From Ureibacillus sp. FSL W7-1570 (lineage in GTDB: Bacteria > Bacillota > Bacilli > Bacillales_A > Planococcaceae): a stretch of DNA of 64,000 nucleotides. The position numbers and the translations under genes are program-made. Location of the stretch: the NCBI RefSeq assembly GCF_038593265.1, contig NZ_CP151979.1, positions 1,426,001 through 1,490,000 of the forward strand, written 5' to 3'. Each line of letters starts with the position of its first letter. The stretch's first letter is position 1. The notes under the pieces were generated by a model. The model saw only the letters and a program-made list of their open reading frames with translations, searched no databases and was not told where the DNA came from. Positions 29,092 through 38,413 of the stretch are shown one piece after another.

Positions 29092-31080
29092 TCAATCCCT
29101 CTTTTTCATATCCCGTATGGCTTGAATGGACAATCGGACAAGCAAAATGGAACATAAAAACAATCCGAGATAAGCCGCAGTATTTAAATAAATGGCATAC
29201 ACCGTTTCGATAAATTGGGAAATCGCAAGCAGCGCAGTGGAAATGATGCCGAACGTAATTCCAACCATCAATAATACGAATTTCGAAAACAGTTGAGTGA
29301 CGAACTTGGCATTCGTTTTATCCGAGAAGATGTCATGGTGCAAGGTGACCTTTCCATCTTCAATTTTTCGGACCAACTGATCAAATCGCCTTGGGATTTT
29401 TCGCAAGTTCGGGATTAATAACGCAAGTTCTTCCTGCAGTTTTTCCATCGTTTCAACCGGCTCTTTGAACGGCTTTCTGATCGAAGCTTTCATGTAATCG
29501 TTCGTAAATTCTCTCGCTTCTTCGAAAATGTTGATATTGGAATCTATCATATTCAAGGTTCCATCCAATGTCACAATTACCCTTAGCGCAAGGCTGACTT
29601 GGGAATAAAATTGCAGTCCCGCTTCCCTGATTACTGTAAAAATGGAATAAATCGTCTCATCTGTCGGAACTTTATTGACAAAAGAAATTTTCAATAATAT
29701 TTGGCCGATTGCCTGTTCCAATTCTTGCCGATCAATCTCATCTTTATTTTTGATCAACAGTGAAATCGCATCATATAAAATGGAAGGATCGCTCTGTTGA
29801 ATTCCGATGAAAAACAGTTTCAAGCCCTCCAGCTGTTGACCCGACAATCGGCAAACCGCCCCGAAATCCATCAGAATGAGTTCCCCCGTTTCCGGGTTCA
29901 CCGCAATATTTCCAGGATGCGGATCGGCATGGAAGATTCCGGAGACCAGCGCCTGTTCCAAATAGGAGCAAATGAGTTTTCTCGCCAACTCACTCCGGTC
30001 AATGTAATATTGATCTTCTATTTTATCCAGTTCAGCAATGCTTACGCCCTTCACATATTCCATCACAAGAATATTTTCATTGCTGTATTGTTCATAAACC
30101 CTTGGAATTTTTACATTCAGTTTGCTATTCTTCAATATATTGCGGATTTGAATCATATTGCGCGCTTCGATGGAAAAGTCCGTTTCTTCCTTCATTGAAT
30201 TGGCAAAACCTTCTGCCAATGCTTTGAATCCCATGCTCTCCGCCCATTGGGATTTGGCGGTGATCCAATCGGCAAATTCCAACAGAATGCCCAAATCTTC
30301 CCGCATAATGGTCTTCACTTGCGGGCGCAAAAGCTTCACCACCACTTCCTCATGGGTGTCTCTCAGCACGGCACGATGGACTTGACCAATGGAAGCCGCC
30401 GCCAATGGCTTTTCTTCAAAAAAAGAAAAAATTTCATCCACATCCCGGGAATAATTTTCTTTTAAAATCGCTGTTACCTCATCATAGGTCATAGGTGAAA
30501 CTTTTTGTTGCAGTTTTTTCAATTCTTCTGTAAAGACCGGGGAAAACAATTCTTTCCGGGTGGATAACACTTGTCCGAATTTGATGAAAATGCCGCCGCT
30601 CTCTTCAAGGGTTGCCCTTAAAGCAATCGCCAATTGCTTGTCCGTATCTCTGTTTCTTGCATATTTGACCGTTCTCGTGATTCCGTTGGTCACCGCCGCT
30701 TTTACCACTGTGCGCAAACGTTTTTGATATCGCCAATAATTGATCACTTTCCTGAAAATCGTCTTTTTCTCCGCATACCGTCCGGCACTTTCATCCAGTG
30801 CAATCGGATCAAAGAGTTCAAAAAACAAATAAATCAGCATGGAAATTAATAGCATGCTGCCAATCCATAACAAAGTCGCGACGCTGACAACGCCATCTTC
30901 ATATTTTGGATTTTCCCTTATGTACGTATACCAAAATACAAAGGTAGTGAATGAGACACTGATGATGACAGACAACACTCTCCGAAACAGGTTCACATTG
31001 GAACCAATGAGCCTTCCGCTGATAAAAAAGATAATGATTGAAACAAACAGGATTTGCAATATCGCATTGATTGCACTCAT
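29092..31080 (-). CDS. ABC1/UbiB/AarF-family atypical kinase
   Basis: A 662-residue membrane-associated protein kinase-like ATPase linked in bacteria to isoprenoid quinone synthesis; in Firmicutes the quinone would be menaquinone. The N-terminus has about three transmembrane helices (4-22, 33-51, 68-88), then the KxGQ motif in FIKFGQVLSTR, the Ala-rich loop AAASIGQVHRA replacing the glycine-rich loop, VVVKLLRPQ, HADPHPGNI and MDFGAVCRL. Two helices close the C-terminus (about 605-655). All kinase-like motifs are intact. Function in this organism is inferred from the family only. Confidence 0.87.
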   Translation of the reverse strand: MSAINAILQILFVSIIIFFISGRLIGSNVNLFRRVLSVIISVSFTTFVFWYTYIRENPKYEDGVVSVATLLWIGSMLLISMLIYLFFELFDPIALDESAGRYAEKKTIFRKVINYWRYQKRLRTVVKAAVTNGITRTVKYARNRDTDKQLAIALRATLEESGGIFIKFGQVLSTRKELFSPVFTEELKKLQQKVSPMTYDEVTAILKENYSRDVDEIFSFFEEKPLAAASIGQVHRAVLRDTHEEVVVKLLRPQVKTIMREDLGILLEFADWITAKSQWAESMGFKALAEGFANSMKEETDFSIEARNMIQIRNILKNSKLNVKIPRVYEQYSNENILVMEYVKGVSIAELDKIEDQYYIDRSELARKLICSYLEQALVSGIFHADPHPGNIAVNPETGELILMDFGAVCRLSGQQLEGLKLFFIGIQQSDPSILYDAISLLIKNKDEIDRQELEQAIGQILLKISFVNKVPTDETIYSIFTVIREAGLQFYSQVSLALRVIVTLDGTLNMIDSNINIFEEAREFTNDYMKASIRKPFKEPVETMEKLQEELALLIPNLRKIPRRFDQLVRKIEDGKVTLHHDIFSDKTNAKFVTQLFSKFVLLMVGITFGIISTALLAISQFIETVYAIYLNTAAYLGLFLCSILLVRLSIQAIRDMKKRD

Positions 31081-31191
31081 TCACTTCACCACTTCCATTG
31101 AATCTCCATTAATCTTAGTATGGCTTCCATTCCGTAATGGTCATTCCTGGGCCTTCTTATATTAACAATAAATTAATTTTTATCGATATTC

Positions 31192-31220
31192 AAAAAAAGG
31201 ATTCACTAATAGGTGAATCC
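31192..31220 (-). terminator. Terminator after the metallophosphoesterase gene
   Basis: GGATTCAC (minus strand, 31220-31213) pairs with GTGAATCC (31206-31199), followed by seven U. Confidence 0.85.
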
Positions 31221-31258
31221 TGGAATCCTGTTCCATTCCACTTTTTGAAAATTCCCTG

Positions 31259-32023
31259 TTACAATGTAAAATGGCTTGTGGTAATTCCCTTTCCGTTGGC
31301 GGAATACACTTCGATTTCTGAGGAATTTCTTTGGAAACGAACTCCATGGATGTTTCCATCTTTATAAATCTCTCCGCCGCCATCAATGCCGATTTTTTTT
31401 CGGCAAGGGGAAATCCAAACTTTGCTTGAGCCGTCTTCATTTAAAAAGATTGTGGGTGTATGGCCAAAGACGACGATTTCTTTCGCCTGGTGGGGCACTT
31501 TCGTAAATTCTTCCCGGATCCAGAGAAATTCATCCGAACCCGTTTCCAAAAAATCATCGACACCGGCATTGATCCCCGCATGGACAAAAACATATGGTCT
31601 CCAATAATAGTACAAACGAAGGTTTTTAAGAAACTCGATTTCATCCGCAAAATTCGTTTTTAAGATTTCCACCATTTGTTCAAAGCTCAAATCTTCCATT
31701 GATGGTTGGTGTGGCATGGCAGAGAAGAAGCTTTCGATGGTGCTTGCCCCGCCAACTTTTTGGTCAAAATAAAATTCCGACATCACTTTCGGCTTTTTCA
31801 ACCAATTCAAGAAAATTTGTTCATGATTCCCGCTTAACGTAATCACTTTGTATTCTTTCGACAGCTCGATCACTTTCCGCAATACTTGCAAACTGTCTTT
31901 CCCACGGTCAATATAGTCCCCTAAGAAAATTAGCAATTCTTCATTGGGATTCCAATAATCCAATACTTTGTCAAGCAATTGATAACTTCCATGTATATCT
32001 CCAATGGCAAATACTTTATCCAT
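31259..32023 (-). CDS. PPP/ApaH-like metallophosphoesterase
   Basis: A 254-residue calcineurin-type phosphatase with the metal-binding motifs GDIHG (8-12), GDYIDRG (35-41), GNHE (65-68), FVHAG and VFGHTP. These define the Ser/Thr phosphatase / diadenosine tetraphosphatase group. B. subtilis PrpE is a relative of similar size. Whether the substrate is a phosphoprotein or a dinucleotide cannot be read from the sequence. It is a single gene with an AGGTGT-type site before the ATG and its own terminator. Confidence 0.86.
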   Translation of the reverse strand: MDKVFAIGDIHGSYQLLDKVLDYWNPNEELLIFLGDYIDRGKDSLQVLRKVIELSKEYKVITLSGNHEQIFLNWLKKPKVMSEFYFDQKVGGASTIESFFSAMPHQPSMEDLSFEQMVEILKTNFADEIEFLKNLRLYYYWRPYVFVHAGINAGVDDFLETGSDEFLWIREEFTKVPHQAKEIVVFGHTPTIFLNEDGSSKVWISPCRKKIGIDGGGEIYKDGNIHGVRFQRNSSEIEVYSANGKGITTSHFTL

Positions 32024-32283
32024 CTATACACCTCTTTATTCCATTCAAGAGAAGGTGAACCTTTTCTGAAATCTTTCTCACAATTTACATTTTATTCAAT
32101 TATACTACAGAATTGCGGGAAATTTTCATGGTTTTTCAGACAATTTAAGAACGCGTTATCACGATAATCTCTAAAAAAACGATTCATTGGATGAATCAAC
32201 CGTCATGTATAAATGGGAACAGAGATTTTCATACTAACATTTGATCTATTTCAACCAATTCATGATGATTAAAGGTGACATTT

Positions 32284-32763
32284 ATGAAAAACTTGCATCG
32301 ATTTTATTTGTTGTTTCTTGTTTTCATTCTTTTTGCCTGCGGTGTCCCTTCACAATCGAACCTGGGGAAAAACGAAAGGGATGAGGACAAAGAAAGAGAA
32401 ATCCGTCAGCTGGTGGCCGACAATGAACATGTAAAAATAACGGTATTAAATATGAAGAAAATTAAAAATCAATCAAAGACAACGGTCACCATCACTTTTG
32501 ATATACTGAATAAACGCAAAGATGCAATCATCATCTCCGCTCAAAGATTATCGGTGGATGAACGCATGGTAGATGAAACCATCTATGAAATGCATCAGGA
32601 AATCTCCCCCCAAAAAGCCGCAAATGCAAGATTAATCATACAGCAAGCCGATGAGATTGAATTTCCCGAATTCAAAAACGATCTGGAAATGGAAATACAC
32701 ATCTCTTCTACGGAAGATCCATCCTATTTTGAAAAGCATCCTGTCAAAATTATTTTTTCGTGA
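32284..32763 (+). CDS. Small lipoprotein of unknown function
   Basis: A 159-residue predicted lipoprotein: MKNLHRF, a hydrophobic stretch and lipobox LFAC with Cys19, then a charged linker (NERDEDKERE) and a beta-rich domain (about 45-159) possibly of immunoglobulin-like type (ITVLNMKKIKNQ, VTITFDILNKR). I do not recognise the family. The ATG at 32284 is five bases after AAAGGTGA; a GTG at 32275 overlaps that site. It precedes the radical SAM gene by 94 bases, with a probable separate promoter (TATAAT-like at about 32800). Confidence 0.75.
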   Translation: MKNLHRFYLLFLVFILFACGVPSQSNLGKNERDEDKEREIRQLVADNEHVKITVLNMKKIKNQSKTTVTITFDILNKRKDAIIISAQRLSVDERMVDETIYEMHQEISPQKAANARLIIQQADEIEFPEFKNDLEMEIHISSTEDPSYFEKHPVKIIFS

Positions 32764-32857
32764 CTTTTTATTCTTAGGAGAACGTCCGCGATTTATGTGT
32801 ATAATAGATGTGATAGATTGAAGTGTGTTGATTAATCGTTTTAAAGGAGTTCGACTG

Positions 32858-34615
32858 ATGAATATTTTACTGACAACATTGAACGCCAAATACATTCATA
32901 CGAACTTGGCCATCCGCTATTTGAAAGCATATGCCCGGCCGGAGTTTGATCCGGAGATTGTCGAGTTTACGATAAAGGAACCGGCGTTGAATATTGTGAC
33001 CGAGTTGTATCAACGGAAACCGGATTTGGTCGGTTTCAGCTGCTATATTTGGAACATTGAAGAAACGATCAAAGTCATTCAAATGCTGCGCGCCGTGAGC
33101 CCCAAAACAAAAATTGTGTTGGGCGGTCCGGAAGTGTCCTATGACCTGCATTATTGGCTGCGCCGGTTGGATGGGCTTGTCGATTTCATCATCATGGGCG
33201 AAGGGGAATATTCCTTCAAACAACTGCTTCGTTATGTTCATGAAGAAATTCCTTTGGAGGAAGTGCCCGGCATTGCCTATTTGAAAGATGGCAAGATGAA
33301 CATCCATCCACAGCCCCCAAAAGTCGACCTGCGGGAAATGCCGAGCCCCTTCCGTTTTGAAGAAGACCGGGATTCTATTTCAAAGCGGATCCAGTATATT
33401 GAAACGAGCCGCGGCTGTCCGTTTTCTTGCCAATTTTGCTTATCATCCATTGAAGTCGGTGTCCGTTATTTTGACCGGGAAAAAATCAAAGAGGACATCC
33501 GTTATTTGATGGCGAACGGGGCAAAAACCATCAAATTCGTAGACCGCACGTTCAATATCAGCCGCCGCTATGCGATGGACATGTTCCAATTTTTGATCGA
33601 CGAACATGTGCCTGGCGTGGTGTTCCAATTTGAAATCACGGCAGACATCATGCGGCCGGAAGTCATTCAATTTTTAAACGACCATGCACCGGCGGGATTG
33701 TTCCGTTTTGAAATCGGGGTTCAATCAACGAACGATTTAACGAATGAGCTGGTAAAACGGAAGCAAAACTTCGAAAAACTGAAAAGAACGGTCACAATGG
33801 TGAAGGAAGGAGGAAAAATCGACCAGCATTTGGATTTGATTGCCGGCCTTCCGGAAGAGGACTACGAAAGTTTCCGCAAAACATTCAACGATGTGTTCGA
33901 GATGCGTCCCGAAGAATTGCAGCTGGGCTTCCTGAAATTATTGAGGGGCACGGGATTGCGAATTGAATCGGAAAAATTCGGGTATACATACGTGGATATT
34001 GCACCTTATGAAATTTTATCGAACAACGTGTTGAGCTTTGATGACATCATCCGCATCAAACAAGCGGAAGACGTGCTGGAAAAATATTGGAACGCCCATC
34101 GCATGGACGGCACGGTTGAATATTTAGTAACGGAAGTTTTTGAAACACCTTTCGACTTCTTCCAAAATTTCGGTACGTTCTGGGAAGAAAAAGGCTGGTC
34201 CAGAATTGGCCATCAATTGGAAGATTTGTTTACAAGATTGGATGAATTTTTGCGCACTTTGCCAAATGTGAACTTAGGGATTGTCCACAGTTTAATGAAG
34301 CTGGACTTCTTATCAAAACAGCAGTTCCATCCGCGAAAACTTTGGTGGGATGAGCGGATTCCAAAAGAGGAATTAAAGGCCATCAATAAAAAGTTGATTG
34401 AAACACCGGAAATCGCAGGGGAAGAATTCGTTCAAATGAAAGTGAATGAAAAGGAACTGGTGAAACATTCCCTCATCGTTCCATTCAACCTTGACTACGA
34501 AGCGTATCAAAATGGAAAGATTGTTGTAAGCGACACGTATTTGTTTGTCTTCTTCAGACAAGGAAACTCCCCATATTTTGCAACGTTTCCTAAAAGCGTC
34601 ATCGTAACGGAATAA
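32858..34615 (+). CDS. B12-binding-domain radical SAM protein (DUF4080 type)
   Basis: A 585-residue class B-like radical SAM enzyme: an N-terminal cobalamin-binding fold (about 1-140), a radical SAM core with the 4Fe-4S cysteines C187, C191 and C194 in RGCPFSCQFC, and a C-terminal DUF4080-like region. Such proteins include methyltransferases and methylthiotransferases; the substrate is not known to me. The ATG at 32858 follows AAAGGAGTT; the open frame extends 11 codons further upstream without support. It ends at a strong terminator before the tandem repeat. Confidence 0.85.
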   Translation: MNILLTTLNAKYIHTNLAIRYLKAYARPEFDPEIVEFTIKEPALNIVTELYQRKPDLVGFSCYIWNIEETIKVIQMLRAVSPKTKIVLGGPEVSYDLHYWLRRLDGLVDFIIMGEGEYSFKQLLRYVHEEIPLEEVPGIAYLKDGKMNIHPQPPKVDLREMPSPFRFEEDRDSISKRIQYIETSRGCPFSCQFCLSSIEVGVRYFDREKIKEDIRYLMANGAKTIKFVDRTFNISRRYAMDMFQFLIDEHVPGVVFQFEITADIMRPEVIQFLNDHAPAGLFRFEIGVQSTNDLTNELVKRKQNFEKLKRTVTMVKEGGKIDQHLDLIAGLPEEDYESFRKTFNDVFEMRPEELQLGFLKLLRGTGLRIESEKFGYTYVDIAPYEILSNNVLSFDDIIRIKQAEDVLEKYWNAHRMDGTVEYLVTEVFETPFDFFQNFGTFWEEKGWSRIGHQLEDLFTRLDEFLRTLPNVNLGIVHSLMKLDFLSKQQFHPRKLWWDERIPKEELKAINKKLIETPEIAGEEFVQMKVNEKELVKHSLIVPFNLDYEAYQNGKIVVSDTYLFVFFRQGNSPYFATFPKSVIVTE

Positions 34616-34621
34616 ATTTTT

Positions 34622-34653
34622 AGCACAAACCGGGGCAAGGTTTGTGCTTTTTT
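34622..34653 (+). terminator. Terminator after the radical SAM gene
   Basis: AGCACAAACC (34622-34631) pairs with GGTTTGTGCT (34639-34648) across seven bases, followed by five more T. Confidence 0.93.
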
Positions 34654-34696
34654 GATTATGGGGTGGATCGTATTCCAATGGATAGAGCAAAGTTCG

Positions 34697-35452
34697 CATT
34701 TAGTGGGTATGTAGACTTATTTGATGTGGATGTTTTCCCTATTTGGTGCGTATACTTCCCCATTTGGTGCACTTGGCCACTCATTTAGTGCGTAAACTTC
34801 CCCATTTGGTGCACTTGGCCACTCATTTAGTGCGTAAACTTCCCCATTTGGTGCACTTGGCCACTCATTTAGTGCGTATACCCCCGCATTTGGTGCACTT
34901 AGCCACTCATTTAGTGCGTATACCCCCGCATTTGGTGCACTTGGCCACTCATTTAGTGCGTATACTTCCCCATTTGGTGCACTTGGCCACTCATTTAGTG
35001 CGTATACTTCCCCATTTGGTGCACTTGGCCACTCATTTAGTGCGTATACTTCCCCATTTGGTGCACTTGACCACTCATTTAGTGCGTAAACTTCCCCATT
35101 TGGTGCACTTGGCCACTCATTTAGTGCGTATACCCCCGCATTTGGTGCACTTGGCCACTCATTTAGTGCGTAAACTTCCCCATTTGGTGCACTTGGCCAC
35201 TCATTTAGTGCGTATACTTCCCCATTTGGTGCACTTGGCCACTCATTTAGTGCGTATACCCCCGCATTTGGTGCACTTAGCCACTCATTTAGTGCGTATA
35301 CCCCCGCATTTGGTGCACTTGGCCACTCATTTAGTGCGTATACCCCCGCATTTGGTGCACTTGGCCACTCATTTAGTGCGTATACCCCCGCATTTGGTGC
35401 ACTTGGCCACTCATTTAGTGCAAATCACCCCATATTGCTGCGGATGCCACTT
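34697..35452. repeat. 42-bp tandem repeat array, 16 units, built from 21-bp half units
   Basis: From 34740 to 35411 a 42-base unit recurs 16 times without a break in register. Each unit is two related 21-mers, one of type CATTTAGTGCGTAAACTTCCC and one of type CATTTGGTGCACTTGGCCACT, which share CATTT(A/G)GTGC. Degenerate copies extend it to 34697 and 35452. Units fall into three classes at one spot (AAACTTCCCC, ATACTTCCCC, ATACCCCCGC). It fills the space between two convergent genes. Because 42 is a multiple of three, one frame stays open for 247 codons, but it has no ribosome binding site and I do not treat it as a gene. Confidence 0.97.
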
Positions 35453-35454
35453 CC

Positions 35455-36681
35455 CTATTTATCAGTTACCACTTGATTCTTCCTGATCAGGAAAAGATAA
35501 GAAAGAATGGCGAAAACACTTCCAATCATCATTACAATCCCCATCGATACAGATGGATCATTTCCCAATCCTGTCAGAGGCGCAAAGGATCCCGCAATCA
35601 CGTATTGCAATACTCCCAGCAAAGCGGAAGCACTTCCGGCCACTTTCCCCTGATTTTGCAAAGCCAATGATTGTCCGGATGTATTGACCATTCCCATGCT
35701 GGCAATCGCCAAAAATAATGGCGGCAAAATGAAATAAATCTTTGCCTTCAATAGAAGCAGCACCAATAAAACAGCCGTTCCGACAAAGGACAGTCCGATT
35801 CCGGTAACCAACAACTTCTTTTCGCTCACAATCCCCACTAACCGCCCGGTCAATTGGCTGCACAGAACAATGCCAATGCCATTCACGGCAAAAATCAAAC
35901 TATAAAGCTGCGCGGAAAGTCCATACATCTCTTGGAATACAAAGGAAGAACCCGAAATATACGCAAACATCATGGTAAACAAAAAGGCGATCACTAATGC
36001 ATATCCGATAAAGCTGCGGTCCAGAAACAATTTTTTGAAGGTGATGAACGTTTCTTTAATGCTTCCCTTGCTCCGCATACGAACATCCAATGATTCCGGT
36101 AAATAAAACAGAACAATGAAGAACATGACCAACCCGACAACCGCCAAGAATAGAAATACCCCTTTCCAAGGAGCGAAAAGCAATATAATGCCCCCAAGCA
36201 CCGGAGCCAATACCGGAGCAGCACCTTGCACCAAAGCCAGCATAGCAAAAACCTTCGTCAATTTTTTTCCGGAAAAAACATCCCTCAAAATGGCGCGGGA
36301 CAGCACAATACCGCTTGCACCAGATACTCCCTGCAAAAATCTCAAAACAATAAATAGTTCAATGGTTGGAGCAAAAATACACAACAATGAACACACAGCA
36401 TAAACCAAAAGCCCAAACAACAACGGTTTCCGCCGTCCCTTTGCATCACTGATCGGGCCCACCATCAATTGGCCCAATACAAGTCCAAATAAGAAAAAAG
36501 TTAAACTCAACTGCACAATTGATTGGCTTGTATGAAGTTCTTTTGCAATATGCGGGAGTGCCGGTAAATACATATCTATGGACAACGGAGCAAAAGCCCC
36601 CAATGCCCCCAAAATGGCCGCAAGCTTCATCGGCTTTCTATTCATTCGTTCATGCATTTGTTCTTGCAAACGGTCATCCAT
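35455..36681 (-). CDS. Bcr/CflA-type multidrug efflux MFS transporter
   Basis: A 12-helix major facilitator of 408 residues. The N-terminal motif APLSIDMYLPALPHIAKEL and the loop GPISDAKGRRKPLL are typical of the Bcr/CflA drug-resistance group, as is GVSGASGIVLSRAILRD. Substrates cannot be predicted. I start at ATG 36681, six bases after AGGAGG; the frame extends to 36735 without support. The stop lies at the very edge of the tandem repeat array, and the DUF554 gene lies just upstream (its stop is 50 bases before this start). Confidence 0.88.
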   Translation of the reverse strand: MDDRLQEQMHERMNRKPMKLAAILGALGAFAPLSIDMYLPALPHIAKELHTSQSIVQLSLTFFLFGLVLGQLMVGPISDAKGRRKPLLFGLLVYAVCSLLCIFAPTIELFIVLRFLQGVSGASGIVLSRAILRDVFSGKKLTKVFAMLALVQGAAPVLAPVLGGIILLFAPWKGVFLFLAVVGLVMFFIVLFYLPESLDVRMRSKGSIKETFITFKKLFLDRSFIGYALVIAFLFTMMFAYISGSSFVFQEMYGLSAQLYSLIFAVNGIGIVLCSQLTGRLVGIVSEKKLLVTGIGLSFVGTAVLLVLLLLKAKIYFILPPLFLAIASMGMVNTSGQSLALQNQGKVAGSASALLGVLQYVIAGSFAPLTGLGNDPSVSMGIVMMIGSVFAILSYLFLIRKNQVVTDK

Positions 36682-36731
36682 ACCTGATCCTCCTGAACTG
36701 GTCATATCTTTCCTCTTTTTTACTCCAACTT

Positions 36732-37412
36732 TCATTTAAACACCGCCAGAATGAGAAACCAAAGCACCGGTACAAATAGCGCCGGCAGCATGTTCAACGA
36801 CTTGCTGTCCTTGATTCCCAAAATCGACAATCCTGAACTTAAGATCAATATGCCGCCCACAATGGAAACTTCCGTCATCAATTCATTTGTCAAAAAAGGA
36901 GCGATATAGGTTGCGCTTAGATAAATAGCCCCCTGCCAGCAAAACAATACTACCGCTGCAAACGCGATGCCGATGCCGTAAGTGGCAGCCAATGCCATTG
37001 ATGTCACCAAATCCAGGGTTGCATTGGTAAATAAATATGTATGATTTTGATGAAGCGCGCTTTCCACAGGCCCTAATATCGATAAAGTGCCAATACAAAA
37101 CAGCAAAATTGCCGTAGATAATCCCTTGCTTAAATCCGTTTTTGAAAAACGATCAACGACTTTTTTGAATTTCCCGTCAAAATCGATGATTGTTCCCACC
37201 AACCCGCCGATCGATAAACTCACGATAAATAATATCGGGTATTCACTATTGGGCATATTTTGAACAATGGCATTTACGCCCAATGCTGTAGCCGCAAATC
37301 CCATTGCGGTAAATAACGCCGTTTGGTATTCCTCTTTAATCCCCTTTTTCAATATGCTGCCTACCAAGCTGCCCACCAGAATACAAACGGTATTAACGAT
37401 TGTGCCAATCAT
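36732..37412 (-). CDS. DUF554 membrane protein (YdfK/YqgA-like)
   Basis: A 226-residue integral membrane protein with about six to seven helices matching the DUF554 family (start GTIVNTVCILVGSLVGSILKKGI; core ALGVNAIVQNMPNSEYPILFIVSLSIGG; late SIVGGILILSSGLSILGI). A transport role is often suggested but not established. GGAGTG precedes the ATG. It reads toward the efflux gene on the same strand and is divergent from bioD. Confidence 0.83.
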   Translation of the reverse strand: MIGTIVNTVCILVGSLVGSILKKGIKEEYQTALFTAMGFAATALGVNAIVQNMPNSEYPILFIVSLSIGGLVGTIIDFDGKFKKVVDRFSKTDLSKGLSTAILLFCIGTLSILGPVESALHQNHTYLFTNATLDLVTSMALAATYGIGIAFAAVVLFCWQGAIYLSATYIAPFLTNELMTEVSIVGGILILSSGLSILGIKDSKSLNMLPALFVPVLWFLILAVFK

Positions 37413-37653
37413 GTTTTACACTCCTATCAACTATTCAAGCTTCAAACAACATTATTTCTTAAAAAAATATACAAATTTTGTAATAATAAAGAATTTTAAC
37501 ACAACTCTACAAAAATCACATTTGATTTTTATACTAAAAGAATTCCAACATCGGCCCTCATTGAATAAATCCTCCAAATAGTCTCACCATTCCAAAACCA
37601 ATTACCTAATTTATACAAAATTCCAAAAAAATATTTACTGGAAAAAGAAATTG

Positions 37654-37682
37654 TGTTAACTTAATAAACAACTAAGTTAACA
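37654..37682. promoter_or_regulatory. BirA (biotin repressor) operator of the bio operon
   Basis: TGTTAACTTA (37654-37663) and TAAGTTAACA (37673-37682) form a perfect inverted repeat. The cores TGTTAAC and GTTAACA are 15 bases apart, the spacing expected for Gram-positive BirA sites. It lies 30 bases before bioD and overlaps a weak promoter (TTTACT 37634-37639, 17 bases, TAACTT 37657-37662). BirA with biotinyl-AMP would repress here. Confidence 0.85.
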
Positions 37683-37711
37683 TAAACCACAACAGCTAAG
37701 AAGGTGATAAG

Positions 37712-38413
37712 TTGAACCATTTTTGGGTTGCAGGAACAGACACCGATGTAGGGAAAACTTTCATCACAACATTGATTATGCGGTATTTGCAAAGAAAAGG
37801 GTTAAAAGTTGTACCCTATAAGCCCGTACAAACGGGAGCGGTAAAAAAGGGGGATATAACATACTATTACGATACGTCTACTTACTTAAATTATAGTTTG
37901 CATCCTTTATCTCCCGAATCAATCAATTCATATTCTTTCCCTGTTCCCGCCTCTCCCCATTATGCCGCCGAGCTGGAGGGGGAATGGATCAGTGGGGCAC
38001 AAATACTGAATAAAATAAGCCATTTAACAAAAGAATATGACGCTGTGATTTGCGAAGGGGCTGGAGGGCTGTTTGTACCTTTGCAACCCCATACTGCATT
38101 GACCTTGTTGGATATCATTCAACGCTCAAAACTGCCGGTTGTATTGGTGACACCCTCAAAACTTGGCATGCTCAATCACACATTATTATCTCTTGATGCT
38201 CTGAATACAAGAGGAATAGAAGTGCTTGGCATCGTCATCAACCAATATAAAAATAGTCCCATTGAACAAAATAACGTCCAAACTTTGCGCCGGTTCATTC
38301 CTGACAAGCCAATAGTCATTGTCGAGGGAAACCGGACGATTGAAAGCTTTGACGGAGAAACGATTTTTGAAAGGCTGATTACGGTTGAATTACTTGGAAC
38401 TTCAAGACCTTGA
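37712..38413 (+). CDS. bioD: Dethiobiotin synthetase BioD
   Basis: BioD closes the ureido ring of dethiobiotin from diaminopelargonate with CO2 and ATP. The 233 residues show the P-loop variant GTDTDVGKT at 8-16, PYKPVQTG and [11 protein letters not shown]. Translation starts at TTG 37712 behind AAGAAGGTGATAAG. It is the first gene of a bioD-bioA-bioY-bioB operon; its 3' end overlaps bioA by 29 bases. Confidence 0.95.
   Translation: MNHFWVAGTDTDVGKTFITTLIMRYLQRKGLKVVPYKPVQTGAVKKGDITYYYDTSTYLNYSLHPLSPESINSYSFPVPASPHYAAELEGEWISGAQILNKISHLTKEYDAVICEGAGGLFVPLQPHTALTLLDIIQRSKLPVVLVTPSKLGMLNHTLLSLDALNTRGIEVLGIVINQYKNSPIEQNNVQTLRRFIPDKPIVIVEGNRTIESFDGETIFERLITVELLGTSRP

Noticed and set aside
34697-35452. 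Tandem array as a CRISPR
   Set aside because: There are no unique spacers: both halves of every 42-base unit are conserved. No cas genes are near.
34743-35486. 247-codon ORF of LVHLATHLVR repeats as a real protein gene
   Set aside because: It has no ribosome binding site, follows exactly from a stop-free 42-base period, and sits between two convergent genes after a terminator. Reported as a repeat instead.
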